Positions 28,344-37,955 of a stretch of DNA of 64,000 nucleotides are shown in pieces. The translations under genes were made by a program, and so were the position numbers. Positions within the stretch are counted from its first letter, which is position 1. The number at the start of each line of letters is the position of its first letter. The DNA lies in contig CANGMI010000005.1 of the NCBI GenBank assembly GCA_947455195.1, positions 62,001 through 126,000 of the forward strand. The letters are read 5' to 3'. Source of the DNA: Pseudomonadota bacterium (GTDB lineage Bacteria; Pseudomonadota; Gammaproteobacteria; Burkholderiales; SG8-39). The notes under the pieces are model-generated. The model saw only the letters and a program-made list of their open reading frames with translations, was not told the DNA's origin and did no database searches.

Positions 28344-28869
28344 GACGTCGACGTCCTATCCACAGATGCGAAAAAAATCAAGCGGATTTTCATTGGACTC
28401 ATCCGCCCTCTCAGGTTCTTTTCAAGTGATTGATTCAAAAAGAAAATTATGTCGGATCCAAAACGGTCAGACGCAAAATTCCGTTTGGGTGCCGTGACTT
28501 AGCGCTGTTTTGTACAAGCTGTCCACATTCTTATCCACAGGTTTTGTGGATAAGAAAATCGCTGCCTGGGGATTGACAAACGGCCCGCCGTTCGCACTCC
28601 GATTACAGCCCGAGCCTGCCATGCACGGCGACCCGGCAGGACGGGCAGGTGCCATGCCCTGGCAGCCAGACTCCATCGTCAGGATGCTACCCGCGAATTC
28701 GGCGTGGCTGGCGTTTCACGCAATTGCCGGTTGGCGACTTGTTGCGTGATCTTGCGTGCGACGTTAAAGTCGATGCTCCCCCGGGGGCTTGCGGGATGTG
28801 CCGATGCGCAAGCCCCGCCCGCTCGCGCGACAGCGGCGCCGCCCCCCATCAAACCCGCCGGAGCAACCC
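28344..28869. other. AT-rich gene-free region with clustered DnaA-box sequences
   Basis: About 526 bases between divergent xseA and exbB. The part from about 28365 to 28565 is clearly richer in A and T than the surrounding GC-rich genome. It contains a box CTATCCACA at 28356-28364, CTGTCCACA at 28519-28527 and a perfect inverted pair at 28531-28553. No gene is visible; short open frames here lack ribosome sites. Confidence 0.7.
28528..28556. promoter_or_regulatory. Inverted pair of perfect DnaA boxes
   Basis: TTATCCACA (28531-28539) and TGTGGATAA (28545-28553) are both exact matches to the E. coli consensus DnaA box, in opposite orientation and five bases apart. The flanking bases extend the inverted repeat to 12-bp arms (28528-28539 and 28545-28556). 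A third, weaker box lies three bases to the left. Confidence 0.75.
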
Positions 28870-29556
28870 GTGTTCTCCATCATCCAAGCGGCCGGTTGGC
28901 CGATCTGGGCGCTGCTGGCCACTTCCGTGGTCGCGCTGGCACTCGTCATCGATCGTCTGGCTGCCCTTCGTCGCAGTCGGGTCCTGCCCGCGGGCCTGCT
29001 CAATCGGGTCCTGGTCGAATACAACCAGCACGGTTTTCCGCCCGAGGCCTTGCGTACGCTCGCGACGGGGTCGCCCCTGGGGCAGGTGCTGTCGGCCGGC
29101 ATCCGCAATCGCAATGCCACCCGAGCCTCGATGCGCGAGGCGATCGAAGAGGAGGGCAGGGCCGTGGCCCACGACCTGACACGGTTCGTCGGTGCGCTGG
29201 CGACCATCGCGGCCATCGCACCCCTCATGGGGCTCTTCGGCACGGTGGTCGGCATGATCGAGATCTTCGGTGCCCAGTCGCCTGCGGGCGCCAACCCCCA
29301 GCAGCTGGCCCACGGGATCTCGGTGGCGCTCTACAACACGGCCTTCGGGCTCATCATCGCCATTCCGGCGATGATCTTCTCGCGCTACTTTCGCGCGGTC
29401 GTCGAGGGGCACGTGGTCGAACTCGAGCGTCAATCGGCCAAGCTGGTCAACGTCCTGCAGGTTGACCGACGCTCCCGGTCGACCGAAATCATGGCCGCCG
29501 ATGCGCCCGGCGGTCTGCAAGCGGGATCTCCTGTCGCCGGGCGGGTCGGCCCGTGA
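28870..29556 (+). CDS. exbB: MotA/TolQ/ExbB proton channel family protein
   Basis: This is a 228-residue inner-membrane protein with three hydrophobic segments: residues 9-27, and two closer to the C-terminus around ATIAAIAPLMGLFGTVVGMI and ISVALYNTAFGLIIAIPAMI. The last two hold the conserved proton-path pattern of the family. With ExbD it uses the proton gradient to energise an outer-membrane transporter (via TonB) or another envelope process. GTG 28870 is chosen because it begins the conserved FSIIQAAGWPIWALLATSVV and has GGAG six bases upstream. It overlaps the next gene by GTGA. Confidence 0.9.
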   Translation: MFSIIQAAGWPIWALLATSVVALALVIDRLAALRRSRVLPAGLLNRVLVEYNQHGFPPEALRTLATGSPLGQVLSAGIRNRNATRASMREAIEEEGRAVAHDLTRFVGALATIAAIAPLMGLFGTVVGMIEIFGAQSPAGANPQQLAHGISVALYNTAFGLIIAIPAMIFSRYFRAVVEGHVVELERQSAKLVNVLQVDRRSRSTEIMAADAPGGLQAGSPVAGRVGP

Positions 29557-30002
29557 ACTTCTTGCGTCAGCCGGTCGATGACCCCGAGATCAACCTCATT
29601 CCGCTGGTCGACGTGCTGCTGGTCATATTGATCTTTCTGATGGTCACGACCACCTACTCGCGATTCGCCGAACTGCGCATCAACCTCCCGGTGGCTGCGG
29701 CTGACAAGGTGCCCGATCGTCCGCGTGAAATCACCCTGGCCATCAATGCGAGCGGCGGATACGCCCTCGATGGCCGACGACTCGAGGAAACCACGGTCGA
29801 GGCGCTCGTGGCTGCGCTGCGCCAGGCGCGTACCGATCGTGCGGGCGGCGGAGCGCCCGGCGCCGGGCGAACCGACCCGGTGCTGGTCGTTCAAGGTGAT
29901 CGTCAGGCAGGTCTGCAGGCCGTCGTGACGGCCATGGAGGCGGCACGCCTTGCCGGTTTGCAGCAGATCACCATCTCGACGCAATCGGGCGCGGGCCAGT
30001 AG
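29553..30002 (+). CDS. exbD: Biopolymer transport protein ExbD/TolR family
   Basis: This is a 149-residue partner of the ExbB-like channel. The N-terminal cytoplasmic stub is followed by a single membrane helix with the essential Asp in EINLIPLVDVLLVILIFLMV, then a periplasmic domain. GTG at 29553 overlaps the exbB stop. No tonB gene is adjacent; lpxK follows after four bases, an arrangement common in Burkholderiales that ties envelope energisation to the lipid A gene cluster. Confidence 0.92.
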   Translation: MNFLRQPVDDPEINLIPLVDVLLVILIFLMVTTTYSRFAELRINLPVAAADKVPDRPREITLAINASGGYALDGRRLEETTVEALVAALRQARTDRAGGGAPGAGRTDPVLVVQGDRQAGLQAVVTAMEAARLAGLQQITISTQSGAGQ

Positions 30003-30006
30003 CGCC

Positions 30007-31020
30007 GTGGCTGGCGCTGCCTCGCGCGAGACCTTTGCCTGGCGCCACTGGCGGGCGCGAACGGTACTCTCTGCGCTGCTCTTGCCGCTCTCGGGGCTGT
30101 ACCGGGTGCTTCTGGCGGCGCGCCGCGGTCTGCTCGCGCTCGGGTGGTTGCCCCACCGCCGGCTGCCGGTGCCGGTGATCGTGGTCGGAAACTTCACGGT
30201 GGGGGGAACCGGCAAGACCCCTCTCACCGCGTGGCTCGTGGCGGCGCTGGCAGCGGCCGGGCACCGCCCCGGCATCGTTTCGCGTGGGTATGGCGGCTCG
30301 AGCCGGCTGCCGCAGGCGGTCGGGCCCGAGAGCCTTGCAATGGTCTGCGGCGATGAGCCCGTCTTGCTGGCACGCGAGTCAGGTTGCCCGGTATGGGTCG
30401 GGCGCGATCGGGGCGCTGCCGCGATTGCGCTCCTTGCGGCGAATCCCGAGGTCGATCTGATCGTGCTCGACGATGGACTTCAGCACATTGCCCTCGATCG
30501 GGATGTCGAAATTGCCGTGCATGACGAGCGCGGCACCGGCAATGGGCGGTTGTTGCCTGCCGGGCCGTTGCGGGAGCCTCCGAGGCCCGTGGATGCGATC
30601 GTCTGCAACGCGGCGACCTGCGCGCCGGGCGAGTTTGCGATGCGCCTGGCCCCCCGAGGGCTGGTCGATCTGGCGTCGGGTCGTGCGGTTGCGCTGGACG
30701 ATCTGGTCGGACTGCGCCTGCATGCGGCTGCGGGTATCGGCAATCCGGCGCGCTTCTTCGCAACCCTGCGCGAGCTGGGCCTCACCTTTGTCGAACATGC
30801 TTTCCCCGATCACCATGCCTACGCGCGGGGCGACTTCGACTTCGAGGCCTGCGACGCCGTCCTCATCACGGCCAAGGATGCAGTAAAATCAGGCGTGCTC
30901 GCTGCTGCGAGGGGCACCCGCCTGATTGTTCTTCGGGTCAGTGCAGAGGTCGACCCGGCACTGGCCAGCCTGGTCATCGAACGCGTGGCAGGTCTCCTTG
31001 GCGGCCGTCGAGGTGCGTGA
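30007..31020 (+). CDS. lpxK: Tetraacyldisaccharide 4'-kinase
   Basis: This is a 337-residue membrane-associated kinase of lipid A synthesis that phosphorylates the 4' position of the tetraacyldisaccharide. A hydrophobic N-terminal helix ([20 protein letters not shown]) anchors it. The P-loop is [16 protein letters not shown], followed by [14 protein letters not shown], the Walker B-like IVLDDGLQH and FPDHHAY. GTG 30007 follows the exbD stop by four bases and gives a normal N-terminus; a weak upstream alternative would overlap exbD. It is part of a plus-strand run with trm112 and kdsB. Confidence 0.94.
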   Translation: MAGAASRETFAWRHWRARTVLSALLLPLSGLYRVLLAARRGLLALGWLPHRRLPVPVIVVGNFTVGGTGKTPLTAWLVAALAAAGHRPGIVSRGYGGSSRLPQAVGPESLAMVCGDEPVLLARESGCPVWVGRDRGAAAIALLAANPEVDLIVLDDGLQHIALDRDVEIAVHDERGTGNGRLLPAGPLREPPRPVDAIVCNAATCAPGEFAMRLAPRGLVDLASGRAVALDDLVGLRLHAAAGIGNPARFFATLRELGLTFVEHAFPDHHAYARGDFDFEACDAVLITAKDAVKSGVLAAARGTRLIVLRVSAEVDPALASLVIERVAGLLGGRRGA

Positions 31021-31091
31021 GGTGCCCTCATTCACCGTCCTGCCCCCGCTCTCGCGCTCGAACGCTCACCCCGCTGTCCGGATCTCCTCTC

Positions 31092-31274
31092 ATGATCGAC
31101 GCCCGCCTTCTCGATATTCTGGTTTGCCCCTTGTGCAAGGGGCCCTTGCTGTTCCGGCGTGCCGATGCCGAACTGCTGTGCAAGGCCGATCGGCTTGCCT
31201 TTCCGGTGCGTGATGACATTCCCGTGATGATCGAGGACGAGGCGCGCAAGCTCGATCCGCTCGAAGAAGTCTGA
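31092..31274 (+). CDS. Trm112 family protein (YcaR-like)
   Basis: This is a 60-residue small protein with the UPF0434/Trm112 pattern: [19 protein letters not shown] near the N-terminus (a CxxC pair), a single later Cys (LLCK), and [17 protein letters not shown] at the end. In eukaryotes Trm112 activates methyltransferases; the bacterial role is unproven. It lies between lpxK and kdsB, the same place as ycaR in E. coli. Confidence 0.92.
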   Translation: MIDARLLDILVCPLCKGPLLFRRADAELLCKADRLAFPVRDDIPVMIEDEARKLDPLEEV

Positions 31275-31288
31275 AGGCACGCCCGGGC

Positions 31289-32125
31289 ATGAGTGTCTTC
31301 CACGCGATCATTCCCGCCCGCCACGCCTCGACCCGTCTGCCCGCCAAGGCGCTGGCCGACATCGCCGGCAAGCCGATGGTCGTGCGCGTTGCCGAGCGGG
31401 CTCGACAGTCGCGCGCGGACAGCGTCCATGTGGCCACCGACCACCCGGCCATTGCGTCAGCCTGTCGCGACCATGGCGTTGCGGTGCTGATGACCTCGTC
31501 ACATCATTCGACCGGTACCGATCGGCTTGCCGAGGCTGCCGCCCTGCTCGGTCTTGCGCCTGACGACATCGTGGTGAACGTCCAGGGTGATGAGCCGCTC
31601 GTGCCGGTCGCGCTTGTCGACGAGGTCGCCGAGGCACTGGCCCAGTCACCGCTGGCAGCCATCGCCACGGCCTGTCACCCCTTGCATGACGTGGCCGAGT
31701 TCGTGAACCCCAACGTGGTGAAGGTGGTTCTCGATGCGGCGGGGTTCGCGCTCTACTTCAGCCGTGCCCCGATTCCCTGGCCGCGCGACCTTGCCGTGCC
31801 ACCTTTCGGATGGCCTGCGAATGCAGGAGCGCCTGAGGCGTCGGTTGGTCCGTCATCGGGTTTGCCCGCGGCACTGCCGGTGTTGCGCCACGTCGGCATG
31901 TATGCCTACCGGGTCTCCTTTCTGACCGCGTTTGCTTCGATGCCGGCGGCACCGATCGAGCAGGTCGAGTCGCTCGAGCAACTGCGCGCGCTGTGGAATG
32001 GCCATCGCATCCGCGTGGTCACGACTCGGGAGGCACCGCCGCCAGGCGTCGATACGCCGGCCGATCTCGAACGGGTCCGCGGCTGGTTCGAGCGGCTTGC
32101 CACGGAGCGGTCCGGCCCGGCCTGA
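31289..32125 (+). CDS. kdsB: 3-deoxy-manno-octulosonate cytidylyltransferase (CMP-Kdo synthetase)
   Basis: This is a 278-residue cytoplasmic enzyme that activates Kdo with CTP for attachment to lipid A. Motifs: [16 protein letters not shown] (nucleotide-binding), [34 protein letters not shown] and [12 protein letters not shown]. It is about 25 residues longer than E. coli KdsB because of an insert (about residues 175-195, [17 protein letters not shown]). It starts 15 bases after trm112, in the lipid A block. Confidence 0.95.
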   Translation: MSVFHAIIPARHASTRLPAKALADIAGKPMVVRVAERARQSRADSVHVATDHPAIASACRDHGVAVLMTSSHHSTGTDRLAEAAALLGLAPDDIVVNVQGDEPLVPVALVDEVAEALAQSPLAAIATACHPLHDVAEFVNPNVVKVVLDAAGFALYFSRAPIPWPRDLAVPPFGWPANAGAPEASVGPSSGLPAALPVLRHVGMYAYRVSFLTAFASMPAAPIEQVESLEQLRALWNGHRIRVVTTREAPPPGVDTPADLERVRGWFERLATERSGPA

Positions 32126-32227
32126 GGGACAGGGCGAGGTTCGGCCAGCCCGAACCCGTTTGACCGACGGTGGCAAAGCAGTTAAGTTCGCCCCGATCGG
32201 GTCCCTTCGGGGGCCGCGCAAGCATGA

Positions 32228-32908
<681 letters not shown>

Positions 32909-32947
32909 TTGCGCTGCCTGGCGGGATCCCCCCGCGACGCGCGTGGC

Positions 32948-32978
32948 TTGACCGCCCGAGGCATTAGTTCGTTAGAAT
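32948..32978 (+). promoter_or_regulatory. Possible promoter of the proton pyrophosphatase gene
   Basis: TTGACC (32948-32953) and TAGAAT (32973-32978) are each five of six to consensus, but the spacer is 19 bases, longer than ideal. The leader would be about 50 bases and carries a near-perfect TAAGGAGGT ribosome site. Confidence 0.6.
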
Positions 32979-33035
32979 GCGCCCCGCGTGCTAGTCAGTT
33001 CAATCATAAAAACAGACATCTGTTAAGGAGGTTTC

Positions 33036-35276
33036 ATGTCGACCGGACTCATGGTCGCGCTCGGATGCGCACTCATCGCGCTCGCCTATGGCTGGATTTC
33101 GCGCAGCTGGATTCTTGCGCAACCGGCGGGCAACGAGCGTATGCGCGAAATCGCGCTCGCCGTCCAGCAGGGGGCTCAGGCCTACCTGAACAGGCAGTAC
33201 ACCACGATCGCTCTGGTGGGTGCCATCCTCTTCGTCGTGATGGGTCTCGTGCCCCAGCTGGGATGGACGACCGCGTTCGGCTTCCTGGTGGGTGCCGTGC
33301 TTTCGGGTCTGGCCGGATTCATCGGCATGAATGTTTCAGTGCGCGCCAACGTGCGCACCGCTGAGGCTGCGCGCAAGGGCCTCAACGAGGCGCTGACCGT
33401 CGCTTTCCGGGGTGGTGCCATCACCGGGATGCTGGTGGTCGGTCTCGGCCTCCTCGGCGTGATCCTCTATTACTGGATGCTGCGCTCCAACGCGCCGGCT
33501 GACGCATCGCTCTCCGATGTGATCAAGCCCCTGGTCGGCTTCGCCTTCGGCGGCTCGCTGATCTCGATCTTTGCCCGGCTGGGCGGTGGCATCTTCACCA
33601 AGGGCGCCGATGTCGGTGCCGATCTGGTGGGCAAGGTCGAGGCAGGCATTCCCGAAGACGACCCGCGCAACCCCGCAGTGATCGCCGACAACGTCGGTGA
33701 CAACGTCGGCGACTGCGCCGGCATGGCGGCCGACCTGTTCGAGACCTATGCGGTCACGATCATCGCCACCATGGTTCTCGGTGGGCTGCTCTTTGGAAAG
33801 TCGGGCGACCAGGCCGTGGTGTATCCCCTCGTGCTCGGGGGCGTCTCGATCATCGCGTCGATCATCGGCTGCTCCTTCGTGAAGGCGTCGCCGGGTCAGA
33901 AGATCATGAACGCCCTCTACAAGGGTCTGATCATCGCGGGCGTCATCTCGCTCGTGTCGTTCTACTTTGTCACCGACTGGCTGATGGCTGATGTGCTGAA
34001 GACCACCCAGTTCGACATCGGGGGAACCGCGACGACTGTCAGCGTGATGCAACTCTTCGGCGCAGCGGTCATCGGTCTGGTGCTCACCGCGCTCATGGTC
34101 GTGATCACCGAGTACTACACCGCAACCGAATACCAACCCGTGCGTCACGTTGCGGCAGCCTCCGAAACCGGGCACGCTACCAACATGATTGCCGGGCTCG
34201 GGGTGTCGATGAAGTCGACCGCCTGGCCGGTCCTGGCCGTGTGCGCATCGATTCTTCTCGCCTACTCGCTGGCTGGCCTGTACGGCATCGCGATTGCCGC
34301 TACCGCCATGCTGTCGATGACCGGCATCATCGTTGCTCTGGATGCCTATGGCCCCATCACCGACAACGCCGGTGGCATTGCCGAGATGGCCGAACTGCCT
34401 GACAGCGTTCGTGCGATCACTGACCCGCTCGATGCGGTGGGCAACACGACCAAGGCCGTGACCAAGGGATACGCCATCGGCTCGGCCGGGCTTGCAGCGC
34501 TGGTGCTGTTTGCCGACTACACCCATGCCCTCGAGTCGCAGGGGCGTTTCCTCTCGTTCGATCTGTCGGATCACCGCGTCATCATCGGCCTGTTCATTGG
34601 CGGGTTGGTGCCGTACCTCTTCGGTGCCATGGCCATGGAAGCCGTGGGTCGCGCCGCAGGTTCGGTGGTGGTCGAAGTGCGACGCCAGTTCCGCGAAATC
34701 AAGGGCATCATGGAAGGCACCGCGAAGCCCGACTATTCGCGCGCGGTCGACATGCTGACCCGTTCGGCGATCAAGGAAATGATCGTACCGTCGCTCCTCC
34801 CGGTGCTCGTGCCCATCGTGATCGGTTTTGCACTCGGTGCGCAGGCGCTGGGCGGGCTGCTGATGGGCTCGATCGTCACGGGTCTGTTCGTGGCCATCTC
34901 GATGACCACCGGCGGTGGTGCCTGGGACAATGCCAAGAAGTACATCGAAGACGGCCATCACGGCGGCAAGGGTTCCGACGCGCACAAGGCGGCGGTTACC
35001 GGCGACACCGTGGGTGACCCGTACAAGGACACCGCGGGTCCTGCCGTCAACCCGCTCATCAAGATCATCAACATCGTGGCGCTGCTGATCGTGCCGCTGC
35101 TGCCGACCACGGGCGACCGGACCAGTGCAGCGCATGCTGCTGCTCCGGCTGCTGCTGCCCCGGCTGCTGCTGCTCCGACTGCTCCGGCTGCTCCGGCTGC
35201 TGAAGCCCCCGCGGCAGCGCCTGCTGCCGATGCTGCAGCCCCTGCAGCCCCTGCGGCCCCCGCCGCTGGCAAGTGA
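33036..35276 (+). CDS. hppA: K+-independent proton-translocating inorganic pyrophosphatase
   Basis: This is a 746-residue integral membrane enzyme that pumps protons out of the cytoplasm with energy from PPi. About 16 hydrophobic helices are visible. The catalytic block [20 protein letters not shown] and [16 protein letters not shown] carry the pyrophosphate/Mg Asp residues. [10 protein letters not shown] (469-478) has Lys473 and Thr476; the K at this place marks members that do not need K+. The last 45 residues are an Ala/Pro-rich tail ([14 protein letters not shown]) not needed by the family core. A near-perfect Shine-Dalgarno (TAAGGAGGT) suggests high expression. Confidence 0.96.
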   Translation: MSTGLMVALGCALIALAYGWISRSWILAQPAGNERMREIALAVQQGAQAYLNRQYTTIALVGAILFVVMGLVPQLGWTTAFGFLVGAVLSGLAGFIGMNVSVRANVRTAEAARKGLNEALTVAFRGGAITGMLVVGLGLLGVILYYWMLRSNAPADASLSDVIKPLVGFAFGGSLISIFARLGGGIFTKGADVGADLVGKVEAGIPEDDPRNPAVIADNVGDNVGDCAGMAADLFETYAVTIIATMVLGGLLFGKSGDQAVVYPLVLGGVSIIASIIGCSFVKASPGQKIMNALYKGLIIAGVISLVSFYFVTDWLMADVLKTTQFDIGGTATTVSVMQLFGAAVIGLVLTALMVVITEYYTATEYQPVRHVAAASETGHATNMIAGLGVSMKSTAWPVLAVCASILLAYSLAGLYGIAIAATAMLSMTGIIVALDAYGPITDNAGGIAEMAELPDSVRAITDPLDAVGNTTKAVTKGYAIGSAGLAALVLFADYTHALESQGRFLSFDLSDHRVIIGLFIGGLVPYLFGAMAMEAVGRAAGSVVVEVRRQFREIKGIMEGTAKPDYSRAVDMLTRSAIKEMIVPSLLPVLVPIVIGFALGAQALGGLLMGSIVTGLFVAISMTTGGGAWDNAKKYIEDGHHGGKGSDAHKAAVTGDTVGDPYKDTAGPAVNPLIKIINIVALLIVPLLPTTGDRTSAAHAAAPAAAAPAAAAPTAPAAPAAEAPAAAPAADAAAPAAPAAPAAGK

Positions 35277-35282
35277 TGGAAG

Positions 35283-35308
35283 GGGGAGCCCGCGTGGCGG
35301 GCTGCCCC
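35283..35308 (+). terminator. GC hairpin after hppA (weak terminator candidate)
   Basis: GGGG-AGCCCGC pairs with GCGGGCT-(G)-CCCC around a GTG loop just after the hppA stop. There is no T-run, so it may slow or mark the end of the transcript rather than stop it by itself. Confidence 0.4.
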
Positions 35309-35341
35309 GCGCAGTCCCTGCCGCGCCTCCCGAGATGTGGC

Positions 35342-37093
35342 ATGCATGATCCGAACGGTGCGCTCCGCAAGGTGCGTGCCGTTTTCTTTTTCGGGCTGTT
35401 TCTGTGGGTCGGCTCGGGCGCTCGCGCACAGTCACCGCCCGAGGCTGCCTCGGGCTGGCAGGACAAGCTCCCCCTGCACGCCCGCCACCAGATGGTTGTT
35501 GCTGCCCATCCTGCGGCTGCGGCCGCGGGTGCCGGGGTGCTCGACGCGGGTGGCAACGCCATCGATGCGGCCATTGCCACCCAACTGGTTCTCAATGTGG
35601 TCGAGCCGCAGTCCTCCGGTATCGGCGGTGGCGCTTTCATCCTGCATTACGATCGATCGGCAGGCCGGTTGCGGGTCTACGACGGGCGCGAAGTCGCCCC
35701 TGCCGGTGCTGACGAGAAGCTCTTTCTCGATGGGGCAGGGCAACCCATGCGTTTTGTCGACGCGCTGGTCGGCGGCCGATCGGTGGGCGTGCCGGGGGTC
35801 GTGCGCTTGCTCGAGGTGGTGCATCGACGTCATGGGCGTCTGCCGTGGGCGCGTCTGGTCGAGCCCGCCGAGCACCTGGCTCGCGAGGGCTTCCCGATCA
35901 GCCCAAGGCTCAATCTCCTGCTCGAATCCGATCGATTCCTGCGCGCTGATCCGCGTGCGCGGGCTCTCTACTACCAGGCCGATGGTCGGGCACGTGCGAT
36001 CGGCGACACCCTGCGCAATCCGGCCCTCGCGGGCGTCCTGCAGCGCATTGCCCGCGAGGGAAGCAGGGCGTTCTACGAGGGCGACCTGGCGCAGTCGATG
36101 GTGCATACCGTCGGAACCCACCCGACGGCGCCCGGCAGTCTTTCGCTGGCTGACCTCGCCGCCTATCGAGTGATCGAGCGCAATCCGTTGTGTCGCGCCT
36201 TTCTCGAACACCGTGTCTGCACTGTCCCGCCACCCAGTTCGGGCGGTGTCACCATGCTGCAGATGCTCGGCATGCTCGAGGGACTGCCGATGGCTGCCTT
36301 GCCGCCCGGACAGTTGATGACGGTTCATCTCTTTTCCGAGGCAGGCCGCCTCGCCTTCGCCGACCGCGATCGCTACCTGGCCGACCCGGCCTTCGTCCCG
36401 GTACCGGTGGCTGCCTTGCTCGACGGGCGCTACCTCGCCGATCGGCGCGAACTCATCGATGCGCGGCGATCGATGCGAGTTGCCAGAGCAGGGCAGGTCG
36501 TTGCAGGGGCGGCCTGGGCCGCTGGCGTTCAACTCGACATGCCATCGACCACACACTTTTCCATCGTCGATCGGGCTGGCAATGCGATTGCAATGACCAG
36601 TTCGATCGAGAGCGCCTTCGGGAGTCGCACGATGGTCGAGGGCTTTCTCCTCAACAACCAGCTTACCGACTTCTCGTTTCAGCCGGTGCGTGAGGGTGCT
36701 CCTGCGGCCAATCGTGTCCAGGGGGGCAAGCGACCCCGGAGTACGATGACGCCCACGATGGTGTTCGACGCCCGGGGACGCCTGGAGATGCTCGTTGGGT
36801 CACCCGGTGGGTCCTGGATCGCGAATTACGTGGCGCAAGTGCTCATGCTGCGCTACCTCCAGCGCCAGCCGTTGCAGGCGGCGGTTGCAAGCCCGCACTG
36901 GGGCAGTCGCAACGGCCTGACGGAAATCGAACGGGGTTCGGCGGCCGAGGCGCTCATCGAACCCCTCAGACTGCTCGGGCATGAGGTCAGGACGCTCGAT
37001 CTGACCAGCGGGCTGCATGTGATCGAACGCGACGGTGCTGGCTGGGTGGGCATTGCCGATCCGCGTCGTGAAGGCGTCGCGGTCGGGCGTTGA
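35342..37093 (+). CDS. ggt: Gamma-glutamyltransferase
   Basis: This is a 583-residue periplasmic N-terminal nucleophile enzyme that cleaves gamma-glutamyl bonds, mainly of glutathione. A signal peptide (FFFGLFLWVGSGARAQS) is followed by the large-chain motifs GGNAIDAAIATQLVLNVVEP, GIGGGAFIL and RGRxxA-region residues. The autocleavage nucleophile is Thr403 in PSTTHFSIVD, which starts the small subunit; the GSPGGSWI loop of the small subunit is present. The ATG at 35342 gives a normal signal peptide. The end abuts a convergent glutathione peroxidase gene, which also uses glutathione-type chemistry. Confidence 0.94.
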   Translation: MHDPNGALRKVRAVFFFGLFLWVGSGARAQSPPEAASGWQDKLPLHARHQMVVAAHPAAAAAGAGVLDAGGNAIDAAIATQLVLNVVEPQSSGIGGGAFILHYDRSAGRLRVYDGREVAPAGADEKLFLDGAGQPMRFVDALVGGRSVGVPGVVRLLEVVHRRHGRLPWARLVEPAEHLAREGFPISPRLNLLLESDRFLRADPRARALYYQADGRARAIGDTLRNPALAGVLQRIAREGSRAFYEGDLAQSMVHTVGTHPTAPGSLSLADLAAYRVIERNPLCRAFLEHRVCTVPPPSSGGVTMLQMLGMLEGLPMAALPPGQLMTVHLFSEAGRLAFADRDRYLADPAFVPVPVAALLDGRYLADRRELIDARRSMRVARAGQVVAGAAWAAGVQLDMPSTTHFSIVDRAGNAIAMTSSIESAFGSRTMVEGFLLNNQLTDFSFQPVREGAPAANRVQGGKRPRSTMTPTMVFDARGRLEMLVGSPGGSWIANYVAQVLMLRYLQRQPLQAAVASPHWGSRNGLTEIERGSAAEALIEPLRLLGHEVRTLDLTSGLHVIERDGAGWVGIADPRREGVAVGR

Positions 37094-37098
37094 GCCGC

Positions 37099-37758
37099 TC
37101 AGTTGTCCAGCAGGCGCTCGATCTCCTGTCGGAGTCGCGCATCGGACGGTTCGACCGCGCTCGCGTAGCTGCGAACAGCCTCGCCGCGCCGGTCGATCAG
37201 GTATTTGTGGAAGTTCCAGGCGGGCGATGATCCGGTCTTCCGCGCGAGACTCGCGTGGAATGGATTGGCCCCCGGACCCGAGACCACGGTCTTGTCAACC
37301 ATCGGGAAACTGACTCCATAGTTCACTTCGCAGAACTCGGCGATGTCCTTGCTGTTGCCCGGCTCCTGCGATCCGAAGTCGTTGGAGGGAAATCCAACGA
37401 TCACCAGACCGCGCTCGCGATAGCGTCGGTACAGGGCTTCAAGCCCTTTGTACTGGGGGGTATAGCCGCAGTGGCTCGCCGTATTGACCACCAGCACCAC
37501 CTTGCCGGCGAAGGCGCACATCGATTGCGAGGCACCGGTGGTCAGGTCCGGGAATCGGTGGTCGAGGAGACTCGGGCAGCGGGGGGAGGGCGTCGTGTGT
37601 GCCGAACGGTCTCCCGGTGCCGCAGTTCGATCTCCCGCCGCACTCGCAGTGGGTGAGACGGTGGTCAGACCGATCAGGACAAGGCTGGAAAGGCTGCAGA
37701 CGGCGCCCGTCCGACGCGCGCGGGCAACAAGGGTACGACCGAGCAGGGTGAAGGTCAT
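37099..37758 (-). CDS. Glutathione peroxidase family protein with signal peptide
   Basis: This is a 219-residue thiol peroxidase-fold protein. The N-terminal 50 residues include a hydrophobic segment (VCSLSSLVLIGLTTVSPTASA), so it is probably exported. The core has NTASHCGYTPQY with the peroxidatic Cys, FPSNDFGSQEPG (Gln of the catalytic set) and WNFHKYLIDRRGE (Trp). Many bacterial members use thioredoxin rather than glutathione. Extra cysteines near RCPSL and SMCAF are unusual compared with minimal family members. AGGAGC precedes ATG 37758. Confidence 0.92.
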   Translation of the reverse strand: MTFTLLGRTLVARARRTGAVCSLSSLVLIGLTTVSPTASAAGDRTAAPGDRSAHTTPSPRCPSLLDHRFPDLTTGASQSMCAFAGKVVLVVNTASHCGYTPQYKGLEALYRRYRERGLVIVGFPSNDFGSQEPGNSKDIAEFCEVNYGVSFPMVDKTVVSGPGANPFHASLARKTGSSPAWNFHKYLIDRRGEAVRSYASAVEPSDARLRQEIERLLDN

Positions 37759-37955
37759 GAGGTGCTCCTGAAAGTCTTTGCGCCGGGGCACGGCCTGGCG
37801 GCCCCGGTTTGCGGGCTCCGGGTGGCAGCGACCACGCAGGGGGCCGTCGCTGCGCGACCCGACGCCCCGCCGATGGTAGTCCTGCCCGGGCCGGTCTGCT
37901 GCGAGGTGTCCGGGCATTGCGCATCTCGGGGTCTCCCGGTCGGGCGGTGATCGGG

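Noticed and set aside
33336-35435. 699-codon open frame opposite hppA
   Set aside because: It mirrors the high-GC third-position bias of hppA, has His/Arg/Asp-rich sequence without family features, and no ribosome site. The same holds for the long frames opposite hrpA, nadE, ftsK and mutL.
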